A stretch of DNA of 64,000 bases, from the NCBI GenBank assembly GCA_026003175.1, contig BPGT01000001.1, forward strand, positions 534,839-598,838. Direction: 5' to 3'. Within the stretch, counting starts at the first letter, position 1. Each line of letters starts with the position of its first letter. The translations under genes were made by a program, and so were the position numbers. The notes below the pieces were generated by a model. It saw only the letters and a program-made list of their open reading frames with translations, was not told the origin of the DNA and made no database searches. Shown here in pieces: positions 17,793 through 25,388 of the stretch. This DNA is from Armatimonadota bacterium. GTDB lineage: Bacteria; Armatimonadota; HRBIN16.

Positions 17793-18300
17793 ACCTCTCC
17801 CCCTTCCCCTCTCCTGAGAGGAGAGGGGCACAGGCGCGGATGCCCCCTTCCCTCGCAGGGAAGGGGGTCAGGGGGGTTAGGTTACTAGACTTTAACCTCT
17901 CCCCCTTCCCCTCTCCTGCGAGGAGAGGGGCGCAGGCGCGGATGCCCCCTTCCCTCGCAGGGAAGGGGGTCAGGGGGTTAGGTTACCAAACTTTAACCTC
18001 TCCCCCTTCCCCTCTCCTGCGAGGAGAGGGGAGCCGCGCATCGGGCGCCCCCTTCCTTTGTAGGGAAGGGGGGCAGGGGGTTAGGTTACTAGACTTTAAC
18101 CTCTCCCCCTTCCCCTCTCCTGCGAGGAGAGGGGCGCAGGCGCGGATGCCCCCTTCCCTCGCAGGGAAGGGGGTGGGGGGGTTAGGTTACTAGACTTTAA
18201 CCTCTCCCCCGTCCCCTCTCCTGCGAGGAGAGGGGAGCCGCGCGTCGGACGCCTCCTTCCCTTGTAGGGAAGGGGGTTGGGGGGTTAGGTTCCAACACCA
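17793..18300. repeat. Tandem array of five ~102-bp C-rich repeat units
   Basis: Units start near 17793, 17895, 17996, 18099 and 18200, so the period is 101-103 bases. Each unit begins ACCTCTCCCCCTTCCCCTCT, carries an imperfect inverted repeat around TCCTGCGAGGA, then CCCCCTTCCCTCGCAGGGAA with its complement, and ends GGTTAGGTTACTAGACTTTA. Two internal segments differ between units (GCGCAGGCGCGGAT against GAGCCGCGCGTCGGAC), so there are two subtypes. It fills the space between divergent-free minus-strand genes: the PhoR-type kinase ends at 18369 and the caspase operon promoter is at 17720. Related single copies occur at 15279, 20371, 25337 and 32380. Confidence 0.9.
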
Positions 18301-18302
18301 AC

Positions 18303-18330
18303 AGCTCGGCAGGAGCCTCGCCCTCCACAA
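18303..18330 (-). repeat. Dispersed GAGGCTCC/GAGCC element, copy next to the array
   Basis: Minus-strand copy of the element at 14401 and 32332 (reads TTGTGGAGGGCGAGGCTCCT then GCCGAGC). It directly follows the tandem array. Confidence 0.7.
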
Positions 18331-18368
18331 GGGTGAGGACAAGAATCCAGGATATGATGGGCACGCTC

Positions 18369-19571
18369 TTACTCGGTAGCAGCCTCGCCTTTTGGCACAC
18401 CTTCGCGCTCTACGCGGCTATCGGGCAGAACCACACCGAATCGACTGCCAACACCCCATTCGCTTTCCACCCACACTCGCCCTCCGTGCGCCTCCACCAG
18501 GTGCTTCACGATAGAAAGCCCTAACCCGGTACCGCCTTTGGCGCGGCTGCGTGCCTTGTCCACCCGGTAGAACCGCTCGAAGATGCGTTCCAGATGCTCA
18601 TGCGGGATGCCGATACCGGTATCTTCTACGATGATTTCGCTCCCCTCTGGCGTCTTTTGCGCCCGAATGCGCACCTGCCCACCACGACGGTTGTACTTGA
18701 TGGCGTTGTCTATCAGGTTCCACAGAATCTGCTCCAGCTGGTCACGTTGCGCGTAGACGACAAAATCCTCCGGCACCTCTACGGTCACTGTCACCTGGAC
18801 ACTTTCTGCCTGCGCCCGGAGCTGCTCCACCAGAGAACGGACAACATTGCCCAGTCTCATCTCCTGAGTCTGAGAAATAGGGCGTGCCTCCGCCTTCGCC
18901 AGCACCAGCAAGTCTTCGGTCATGCGGGTCAGCCGTTCAGTTTGTTGCACGATAGTGGTCAGGAATCTCTGTTGCATGGCAAAGTCATCGGTAGGGTTCT
19001 CCAGTAAGGCTTCTGCGTTTGCCCGGATGGAAGCCAGCGGAGTGCGCAGTTCATGCGAGACGTTGGCGACGAAATCGCTCCGAATCTGCTCCAGACGTCG
19101 CAGCTCGCTGATGTCCGTCAATACCACCAGATAGGTTGCTTCTGCCGCATGGGGCGCGGTAGGTAGCGGCAGGATGCGTGCAAACACCGTACGGGGATGA
19201 GGATGGTTCAATTGGACCTCTGCATGTTGGGGACGCTGGGTCTGCACGCAACGAGTAAGAAGTAGATTGAGGTCATAGCACAAAGTACGTTGCAGCAGGG
19301 TCTGCCCTAAAAGCCCTTCTCCCAGCAGACGGAAGGCGGCGGGATTTGCCATGGTCACGCTCCCCTCCGCCGTGACGAGTAGCACCGCATCCTGCAGCGA
19401 TTGCATAGTGTGGTGAAGCAACGAGCGATAATGCTGCAGCTCTACAGACGCCTCCTCATACCGCCGCTGGAGGGGCAAAACCTGCTCCTCTATGCGACGC
19501 AGCTTCACTGCCAGCACCATGACCACCACACCCAGCGCCAGCACCAGCAGCCATGGTAAGAGTGCTGCCAT
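18369..19571 (-). CDS. PhoR-type sensor histidine kinase with PAS domain
   Basis: The 400-residue kinase has one N-terminal membrane helix (LLPWLLVLALGVVVMVLAV), a coiled linker, and a PAS domain (about 55-165, AVLLVTAEGSVTMANPAAF). A HisKA domain follows with the phospho-His in VANVSHELRTPLASIRA, then an HATPase domain with NLIDNAIKYN, EDTGIGIP and GGTGLGLSIVKHLVEAHGG. There is no periplasmic sensor loop, so sensing is through the PAS domain or partner proteins, as in Gram-positive-like PhoR. It starts 3 bases after its response regulator, so the pair is one operon. PhoR identity is by architecture only. Confidence 0.9.
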   Translation of the reverse strand: MAALLPWLLVLALGVVVMVLAVKLRRIEEQVLPLQRRYEEASVELQHYRSLLHHTMQSLQDAVLLVTAEGSVTMANPAAFRLLGEGLLGQTLLQRTLCYDLNLLLTRCVQTQRPQHAEVQLNHPHPRTVFARILPLPTAPHAAEATYLVVLTDISELRRLEQIRSDFVANVSHELRTPLASIRANAEALLENPTDDFAMQQRFLTTIVQQTERLTRMTEDLLVLAKAEARPISQTQEMRLGNVVRSLVEQLRAQAESVQVTVTVEVPEDFVVYAQRDQLEQILWNLIDNAIKYNRRGGQVRIRAQKTPEGSEIIVEDTGIGIPHEHLERIFERFYRVDKARSRAKGGTGLGLSIVKHLVEAHGGRVWVESEWGVGSRFGVVLPDSRVEREGVPKGEAATE

Positions 19572-19574
19572 GCC

Positions 19575-20252
19575 TCATCCCCGAAACTTGTAACCCACGC
19601 CGCGCACCGTCAACAAGTACTTCGGCTTGCGCGGATTGGGCTCAATCTTCTCTCGCAGCCAGTGGATATGCACGTCCACTGTGCGCTCTTCGATATATTT
19701 CTCTTCACCCCATACGCGGTCTAACAGAGTCTGGCGCGAGAACACCTGCCCGGGGTGTTCCATCAGGAAGCGGAGCAATTCGAACTCTTTCGGCGAGAGG
19801 GAAAGGGGTGTATCGCCCAGTTTGGCTTCGTAGCGGCTCACATCGAGGGTTAAATCACCCGCTTTCAGCACGGGAGCTGTCGCCGGAGCCGGCGCCGACG
19901 CGCGTCGCAGCACGGACTTAATGCGCGCTATCAACTCGCGCATACTGAAGGGCTTGGTTACGTAGTCGTCCGCACCGATTTCCAGTCCCACCACGCGGTC
20001 GACCTCGGCCCCCTTCGCGGTAAGCATGATGATAGGCACGTTACTACGTTTGCGCAGAATCTGGCACACCTCAAAACCGCTACGCGTGGGCAACATCACA
20101 TCCAGAATCACCATGTCGGGATTGTGCTCGTTGAAAAGCCTCAGAGCATCCTCCGAGTCGGTAGCGGTCACGACCTCAAACCCTTCGCGCTCCAGTGCGT
20201 ACTGCAACGCGTCCAGCAGGGGCTGTTCATCGTCGACCACGAGCACTTTCAT
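19575..20252 (-). CDS. OmpR/PhoB-family response regulator
   Basis: The 225-residue regulator has a receiver domain (KVLVVDDEQPLLDALQ, phospho-Asp in DMVILDVMLPTRSG, lysine in YVTKPFSMREL) and a winged-helix DNA-binding domain (LSPKEFELLRFLMEHPGQV, then RTVDVHIHWLREKIE). It would bind direct repeats as a dimer when phosphorylated. ATG at 20252 gives the standard start MKVLVVDDE; the frame stays open 16 codons further to a TTG at 20300. It pairs with the kinase immediately downstream. Confidence 0.92.
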   Translation of the reverse strand: MKVLVVDDEQPLLDALQYALEREGFEVVTATDSEDALRLFNEHNPDMVILDVMLPTRSGFEVCQILRKRSNVPIIMLTAKGAEVDRVVGLEIGADDYVTKPFSMRELIARIKSVLRRASAPAPATAPVLKAGDLTLDVSRYEAKLGDTPLSLSPKEFELLRFLMEHPGQVFSRQTLLDRVWGEEKYIEERTVDVHIHWLREKIEPNPRKPKYLLTVRGVGYKFRG

Positions 20253-20535
20253 CTTCTTGCCTTCACCCTCTGGCAGTTTGTTAATCGTCAATCTTGCCAA
20301 CGGTCGCGCTCCGCCACAATCAGGTGTCCTGGCGAGCCGCGCAGCGGCAAAGCCATCTCCTGCACTAGACCAACCTCACCCCTGTCCCCTCTTCTGCGAG
20401 GAGAGGGGCGATTGTGGTTCCTCCTTCCCGCGCAGGGAGGGGGGCAGGAGGTTAGGTGCAGAGGCGTACCCTCGCCCTCCACAAGGGAGTGGCATGCGTC
20501 ACGCTTGACAGACTACTAGCCCTTCCCCGCGGCAG
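20253..20535. repeat. Compound intergenic repeat block
   Basis: No gene is seen. Three repeat modules lie side by side. GGCGAGCCGCGCAGCGGCAA with GCCATCTCCTGC (20331-20364) is the complement of 32431-32463. A C-rich unit (20371-20456) matches the tandem array. A partial GAGGCTCC-type element (CCTCGCCCTCCACAAGGG, near 20468-20486) closes the block. The same three modules occur together at 32332-32463. Confidence 0.7.
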
Positions 20536-21663
20536 TTACTCCGCGATGATCTCCACGTTGGCGCGAGGAACCACCACCCTCCTGCCATCCTCCAGTTCCG
20601 CTTCCAGCACGCGCACCATCGCGCCTGTAGGTATCTCTACCAGCTGAGGCGGCAGCGCGGTCACCGTTGCCAGCCTGCCAAAGTAAGGTTCGCGGATGAT
20701 CCGCACGTGGCTACCCACCTCCAGCACCTGCGCCTCAAATGCGGCGCGAGGGAGCGGCTCGTTCGCCAGCTCTGGGCGGGGCACGATGACCTCGGGACGG
20801 ATGACGCCTGCGCGAATCTGCGTCGCGCCGTTGATAGAAGCTGTTCTACCTTCCAGAGCGCGCAGCAGGTTGAAAGTGCGTTGCGCCATGCGAATCTCGC
20901 CAAAGCCTTCGGTCAGGATCAGCGTCAGGGGGATGTCCTCGTGTCCGGTGATGGCGACGCCGATGTCATAACCTAAAAACTCCACCAGGTCGGTGTCCAG
21001 TGTGCCGCCCACCACAATACCCACTACACCCATCTCGCCTGCCTTACGCAGGGCGGAACCGGGGATGAAGCTCCCGCCTACAATCACTTTACCTGCCAGG
21101 TCGGAGGTGATCATCTCGTCCGTGATGGGCTGGTCCGGGCTATCCACCAGCACCTTGATTTCGCCTAGTCGCTCACCCCCCACACCGAAGATACCTTGCA
21201 CCAGCGAACCGTGGGTCTCTACCACCACGCCCTCTTGCGGGATGACCTCCACCACCTTGCCTGCGATGTATGCTTTCACTTCCAGTGGAGTAGGTTTCTC
21301 ACGAATGCCCACGTGCCCGGAGACTTCGGAGATGAGTTCCACCGTACCTTCGACAGGAGATTTGACCTCACTGCGAAATAAGCCGAACAGTCCGCGAGAC
21401 TCCGCCAGCACCGTGCCCACCTGCACGGCATCGCCCACTTTTACCTTCAGCATTCGGGGCAGCTCATCAGGCTGTACACCCAGCTGCTCTGCCACCCGTA
21501 CCGTTTGCATAATGCCCGGAATCTCCGCCCGGGCAACCACCGTATCCGGCGCGACCTCCTGCCCTTCCTGCACCATGACCGTTCCCTTCAGGGGCAACCG
21601 CCGTGTTTTGCGAATCAGGGCATGGGCGCTCACCGCCAGACCGGGAGTATAAGCAGTTCCCAA
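20536..21663 (-). CDS. Conserved-looking protein with barrel-sandwich (lipoyl-like) and KOW-like parts
   Basis: I do not recognise a named gene. With the TTG start at 21663 (GGAGG 8 bases upstream) it has 375 residues. The N-terminal half holds two hairpin-rich stretches, LPLKGTVMVQEGQEVAPDT and VKSPVEGTVELISEVSGHV, like the barrel-sandwich hybrid domains of RnfC or biotinyl/lipoyl proteins, but no lipoyl lysine motif is clear. The middle (GKVIVGGSFIPGSALRKAGE, then GVVGIVVGG) is glycine-rich. The C terminus (GSHVRIIREPYFGRLATV, then ALPPQLVEIPTGA) resembles a KOW segment as in NusG. There is no signal peptide, so it is probably cytoplasmic. A longer frame from 21732 would start on the promoter's own -35 hexamer. 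Confidence 0.6.
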   Translation of the reverse strand: MGTAYTPGLAVSAHALIRKTRRLPLKGTVMVQEGQEVAPDTVVARAEIPGIMQTVRVAEQLGVQPDELPRMLKVKVGDAVQVGTVLAESRGLFGLFRSEVKSPVEGTVELISEVSGHVGIREKPTPLEVKAYIAGKVVEVIPQEGVVVETHGSLVQGIFGVGGERLGEIKVLVDSPDQPITDEMITSDLAGKVIVGGSFIPGSALRKAGEMGVVGIVVGGTLDTDLVEFLGYDIGVAITGHEDIPLTLILTEGFGEIRMAQRTFNLLRALEGRTASINGATQIRAGVIRPEVIVPRPELANEPLPRAAFEAQVLEVGSHVRIIREPYFGRLATVTALPPQLVEIPTGAMVRVLEAELEDGRRVVVPRANVEIIAE

Positions 21664-21703
21664 TACCACAACCTCCGCAATATTAGCAATTTCATCGTAT
21701 GCT

Positions 21704-21732
21704 AGTGTATCGTGAGAGAGGCGGTGTGTCAA
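21704..21732 (-). promoter_or_regulatory. Promoter of the barrel-sandwich/KOW-like gene
   Basis: On the minus strand TTGACA (21732-21727), 17 bases, TACACT (21709-21704). It fixes the translation start downstream of 21700. Confidence 0.8.
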
Positions 21733-21787
21733 GTTGGGCGACTCAACCCCTTTGTTAAGGGTGTATTATAACTCTTTGCTTTGTGCA

Positions 21788-23236
21788 CTACCGCCTACTT
21801 GCCCGGGTCACCTGTTGCCCATCGTAGGTGAAGACGGTTATGTCGCTATCCATGACGGTTTCGAGGTGTACAGGGCGGTTCCATATCGTGTAGATGTTCT
21901 TCAGGGCACGCAGGGTGTAATCCATGTCCAGCGGTTTGCCGTCGTAATGGTGCTTCAGGTAGAGCTCACCGCGTCGCCCATAGTCGCCGTCTTCTACCGT
22001 CACTACCGGCACGCCGAAGTTGGTCATAGAATCCAGCAGGGCATCGCGCACTTTCTCCCAATCGGTTTCCTGTACGCGCCATACCAGCTCGCCGTCCACT
22101 TCTTCCAGTTTGTAGGTATACATATCAAGCTTCTTCACGAGCGATTCGGTGAGGTATTTGCGCAGGAAGGTGACGTCACATTCCATCTCACGCACTTCCA
22201 GCAGCTTCTGCCAGCCTTCGCCGGTAGGGCGCGGTTTGGGACGTTGCAGCCAGTCGGTTTCCGGTTGCTCATCCTCTTCGGGCGGCTCGCCGTTCCACCG
22301 CCGTTCGATGTCGCGCAGTATTTGGTAACCCACGTAATAGGGGTTGATACTCATGCGTGAACCGGGTGACAGCACGCTGGAGTGCATCCGACGGAACTCC
22401 AGATGTTCGGCTGGAGTTAGCGGCAGCGCTTCCAGCACCCGCTCGTGAATCAGCGATGCCCACCCTTCGTTCATGATTTTGGTACGTATCTGGGGCAGGA
22501 AGTACAGCATCTCCTCGCGCACCATGCCGATAATGTCGCGTTGCCAGTCCTCCAGGTCCCTGGCGTAGTCACGCAGGAAAAGCAGGAGGTCTTTTTCAGG
22601 CTCTGGTGGGATGCGTTTGGTGGAGGGTGGCTCCGGCGTCTCCACGCGCCCCAACAGGTCGTCGAACTCGCTGGTCGGACGGGCTAAGATGGATTTCTGG
22701 TGCTCATACTCTCTCGGTTCACGCCGACGGTAGGCAGGCTCTACGGGATCGATATGCTCTTCAATGCTGAGCACCGCGTCCAGAAACTGCTCCACTCGCT
22801 GCGGACCGTACTCCATCTCGTACTGGCGGATACGGTCGGCGTGCAGGCGGGCGCGCTCTACCATGCGCCGGTCGGTGTGCGCGAAGTAGGTATTGTTCTT
22901 GAAGAAATCCGAGTGTCCTAGCACATGCGCTACTACCAGTTTGTTGGCGATGAGCGTGTTGTTCTCCAGCAAAAACGCCTGCGAAGGGTCGGTGTTGATG
23001 ACCAGCTCGTAGATGCGGGCAATGTTGTATTCGTACATCGTTTTTTGGCGGTGGTAGTCGCGCCCGAAGGTCCAGTGCGAAAAACGGGCAGGCAGCCCAT
23101 ACGCACCGATTTCGTAGATAATATGCGCAGGCACGAGCTCGAAGTGCACGGGGAAGGGGTCCAGCCCCATCTCGTGCACCTTTTCCCACGCTTGTTCAAT
23201 GAACTTTTCCAGTTCGGCGCGTTCCTGACTAGTCAT
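21788..23236 (-). CDS. spoVR: SpoVR family protein
   Basis: A 482-residue SpoVR-like protein, normal length for the family. Recognisable stretches are GLDPFPVHFELVPAHIIYEI, ANKLVVAHVLGHSDFFKNN, and NPYYVGYQILRDIERRW. The family works with PrkA and YeaH/YhbH in sporulation or in starvation responses in non-sporulating bacteria; biochemical role is unknown. All three genes lie on this strand in the order prkA, yhbH, spoVR, here separated by a nucleotidyltransferase/HEPN pair. ATG at 23236 gives the family start MTSQERAELEKFIEQA. Confidence 0.92.
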   Translation of the reverse strand: MTSQERAELEKFIEQAWEKVHEMGLDPFPVHFELVPAHIIYEIGAYGLPARFSHWTFGRDYHRQKTMYEYNIARIYELVINTDPSQAFLLENNTLIANKLVVAHVLGHSDFFKNNTYFAHTDRRMVERARLHADRIRQYEMEYGPQRVEQFLDAVLSIEEHIDPVEPAYRRREPREYEHQKSILARPTSEFDDLLGRVETPEPPSTKRIPPEPEKDLLLFLRDYARDLEDWQRDIIGMVREEMLYFLPQIRTKIMNEGWASLIHERVLEALPLTPAEHLEFRRMHSSVLSPGSRMSINPYYVGYQILRDIERRWNGEPPEEDEQPETDWLQRPKPRPTGEGWQKLLEVREMECDVTFLRKYLTESLVKKLDMYTYKLEEVDGELVWRVQETDWEKVRDALLDSMTNFGVPVVTVEDGDYGRRGELYLKHHYDGKPLDMDYTLRALKNIYTIWNRPVHLETVMDSDITVFTYDGQQVTRASRR

Positions 23237-23624
23237 CTGCAATACCTGCCTTTTCGCGGATGGATTCAATAAGATCCCACGCAGAAGTAAGGTCTTTTCC
23301 GAGCTCCTTTCGGTCGTATTCCGGCACAGGCCCGGGTGGGTATCGGTCGTCAATATAGTATTTTGTTGCCTTCTCGCATAGTTCGATAAATCTGTCGTAC
23401 CACTCCGGCTCAAACTGTGCAACCAAATTGAGCAACGTGTCCAGATCATGCACGCGAGGCGGCTTCTGCCCCTAACCCTTGAGATACTTTTCCATCGCTT
23501 GCTGAATGTGGTAAGCAATGCTGTCGGTATAACCATCCTGATCGTACAGCAGCTGCGCGGTCTCAATATCGTGGTCACCGCGCACGAACCACTCCATCGC
23601 TTGTTGCTTCAGCAAGTCATCCAT
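23229..23624 (-). pseudogene. HEPN domain protein interrupted by an in-frame stop
   Basis: Two halves in the same minus-strand frame make one HEPN protein. The first is MDDLLKQQAMEWFVRGDHDI and onward to HIQQAMEKYLKG (start 23624). After one TAG comes GQKPPRVHDLDTLLNLVAQF, running to a stop at 23229. Typical HEPN proteins read KYLKxFLxxxGxxPPRTHDLxxLL, so the TAG sits where about five residues have been lost: a short in-frame deletion that left a stop codon. The RNase-type R-x4-6-H motif itself is weak here. It overlaps the nucleotidyltransferase gene by 8 bases, the usual MNT-HEPN toxin-antitoxin layout, with this being the toxin. Confidence 0.75.
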
Positions 23625-23946
23625 ACAACACAATCCCTTCTTCCAGCACTTCCTCAATGAAGAAATCCCGTATCGCCAGCCGCCTCGCGATCTCCTCACT
23701 GGTGTAAACCAGAGGGGAGACAGATACCAGCCTGCTACGGTCTCGGAGCAGACGCTTGACCTCTTGCCAGCGTTCGAGAGGAGGCTTTTCTGTGTCCTTG
23801 ATAATCAGCAGGTCTATGTCGCTATCCTCTCTTGCCTCACCCCTGGCATAAGAACCGAACAGAATCACCTTCTGAGGAGCATAGCCCTCAACCAGCTTCT
23901 GCACGACGTCATTCAGTATCCCGGTGATCTCTTCGTGACACACCAC
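23617..23946 (-). CDS. MNT-type minimal nucleotidyltransferase (antitoxin of HEPN/MNT)
   Basis: About 109 residues from a GTG at 23946 (GGAGG 10 bases upstream; ATG 23997 is the alternative). The nucleotidyltransferase motif KVILFGSYARGEAREDSDID is intact, with the GSxxR and the paired aspartates of the active site. In MNT-HEPN modules this enzyme AMPylates the HEPN toxin to silence it. Its partner HEPN gene immediately downstream is broken. The pair sits inside the prkA-yhbH-spoVR cluster, so it is probably an insertion into that cluster. Confidence 0.82.
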   Translation of the reverse strand: MVCHEEITGILNDVVQKLVEGYAPQKVILFGSYARGEAREDSDIDLLIIKDTEKPPLERWQEVKRLLRDRSRLVSVSPLVYTSEEIARRLAIRDFFIEEVLEEGIVLYG

Positions 23947-24153
23947 TTGTGCGACACCTCCAAAAGTAGCTGAACGGCAGACGTATTCTAACGACATACA
24001 TCGCCTGGCGTCAACCCTTCTCTGCTTGCAGACGCTTCGGTGAGCCTCAGCGCCACATAGGAAAACGCTCGCGTGTCACTGTCAAGCAAAGAAACTCGTT
24101 CCGTTGCCACCCGGAAGCACCCGACTGGCGCACTGCATGGCAAGCTTATCACC

Positions 24154-25320
24154 TCACGCCCCTTGCACCTCCGGGTGTTTGCTAAAGAACCGCTTGAGCG
24201 CGGGCCACACTTCCTCTTTGTTGGTGATTCGCACCAGCACCACGCGCGGGTCGTGCGCGAATCGCTCGTAAAGCGCCTGCCCTAACGGAGCGAAAGCATC
24301 GGTATGTCCCCACAGTTCGTCTGCGATCTCGCCATAGCCGATGAGGTTGCTGATGGACGCCATCTGTTCAACCAGTTTCACCACTTCATGGTCGCCCCAG
24401 TTGTAGCCATCGGAGAAGAGGAAGGGATAGATATTCCACTCACGCGGGTTGTAGCGTTTGTCGATGATATCCAGCGCGAGCTTGTACGCCTCCGACAGCT
24501 TCGTGCCTCCTGAATCACCTGCTGCGAAGAACTCGTGCTCGTCCACCTCTTTGGCAATAGTATGGCAGGTGATGAACACGATTTCGGTGTTGGTGTATTT
24601 GGTGCGCAGGAAGCGCAGCATCCAGAAGTAGAACGAGCGGCAGATGTATGCCTCGAACTCGCCCATGCTGCCCGACACGTCGCGCATAGCGAAAATAACC
24701 GCGTTGCGCTGGGGTTCGGGCACGACCTCCCAAGAACGGAACCGCCGGTCGTCGGCGTGTATCTTGAAGCCGGGCTTGCCTTCTTTCGCACTACGTTTGT
24801 ACGCCTCGATGAGGGTACGCTTGCGATCGATGTTGGACAGTGGCCCTTTGCGCGCGATTGTGTTGAACTGCGTGGTATCCGCCATGACCTGCTTGCTACC
24901 CTTCTCCTGCAAGTTTGGCAGATGCAGGTCCTCGAAAACCAGCTCCATGAGCTCCTCGATGGTAAACTCCGCCTCGTAGAAATCTACGCCGGGTTCGGTT
25001 CCTGCCTGCTTGCCTGCACCCTGCCCTTCACCCGGTTGCCTGCCGAGGATATCACCCGGCTGGGTGCCGCCAGAACCCTGTCCAACGCGCTTGCCCGCAT
25101 TGGGGTCGAAGCGAATGCGCGGCAACTCCAGCCCCCGGATAGGGATTTTCACTATCTTGCCATCGTGCGCGGTAATGATGTCCTGCTGGCTGATAATCTC
25201 GCCCAGGTTCTGCTTGATAACCTCCTTTACCTTCTCGTTGTGGCGCTGGCGGTCACGCTCTGCCCGGTGGTGCAGGTCCCACGGGTCTTGCGAGAGTATA
25301 AACGGTGGATGATGCCACAT
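24154..25320 (-). CDS. yhbH: YhbH/YeaH family (DUF444) VWA-domain protein
   Basis: The 388-residue protein has the DUF444 layout. The N terminus carries FILSQDPWDLHHRAERDRQR, and a glycine-rich linker GSGGTQPGDILGRQPGEGQG lies about 85-105. A von Willebrand A domain follows with MIDAS motif MRDVSGSMGE and FSDGYNWGDHEVV. Its partners are PrkA upstream and SpoVR downstream on the same strand. In other bacteria the trio acts in sporulation or nitrogen starvation. Mechanism is unknown. Confidence 0.92.
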   Translation of the reverse strand: MWHHPPFILSQDPWDLHHRAERDRQRHNEKVKEVIKQNLGEIISQQDIITAHDGKIVKIPIRGLELPRIRFDPNAGKRVGQGSGGTQPGDILGRQPGEGQGAGKQAGTEPGVDFYEAEFTIEELMELVFEDLHLPNLQEKGSKQVMADTTQFNTIARKGPLSNIDRKRTLIEAYKRSAKEGKPGFKIHADDRRFRSWEVVPEPQRNAVIFAMRDVSGSMGEFEAYICRSFYFWMLRFLRTKYTNTEIVFITCHTIAKEVDEHEFFAAGDSGGTKLSEAYKLALDIIDKRYNPREWNIYPFLFSDGYNWGDHEVVKLVEQMASISNLIGYGEIADELWGHTDAFAPLGQALYERFAHDPRVVLVRITNKEEVWPALKRFFSKHPEVQGA

Positions 25321-25336
25321 CTCTGGTCACCTCTTT

Positions 25337-25388
25337 GCCCTCACCCCATCTCCCCTCTCCCAATGGGAGAGGGGACGAGGGAGAGGCT
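25337..25388. repeat. C-rich inverted repeat between prkA and yhbH
   Basis: CCCCTCTCCC AAT GGGAGAGGGG (about 25352-25374) is a perfect hairpin flanked by C-rich sequence, a short relative of the array units at 17793. It could modulate readthrough from prkA into yhbH on the minus strand. Confidence 0.6.

Noticed and set aside
17793-18300. Possible CRISPR array
   Set aside because: Units are about 102 bp, repeated in full with no short repeat/unique spacer alternation, and no cas genes lie near.
21664-21732. Longer N terminus of the barrel/KOW-like protein from TTG 21732
   Set aside because: The TTG is the -35 hexamer of the promoter, so it cannot be translated from that transcript.
23237-23578. 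Extended N terminus of SpoVR to 23578
   Set aside because: The extra 114 residues are the reverse frame of the HEPN remnant and do not resemble SpoVR.
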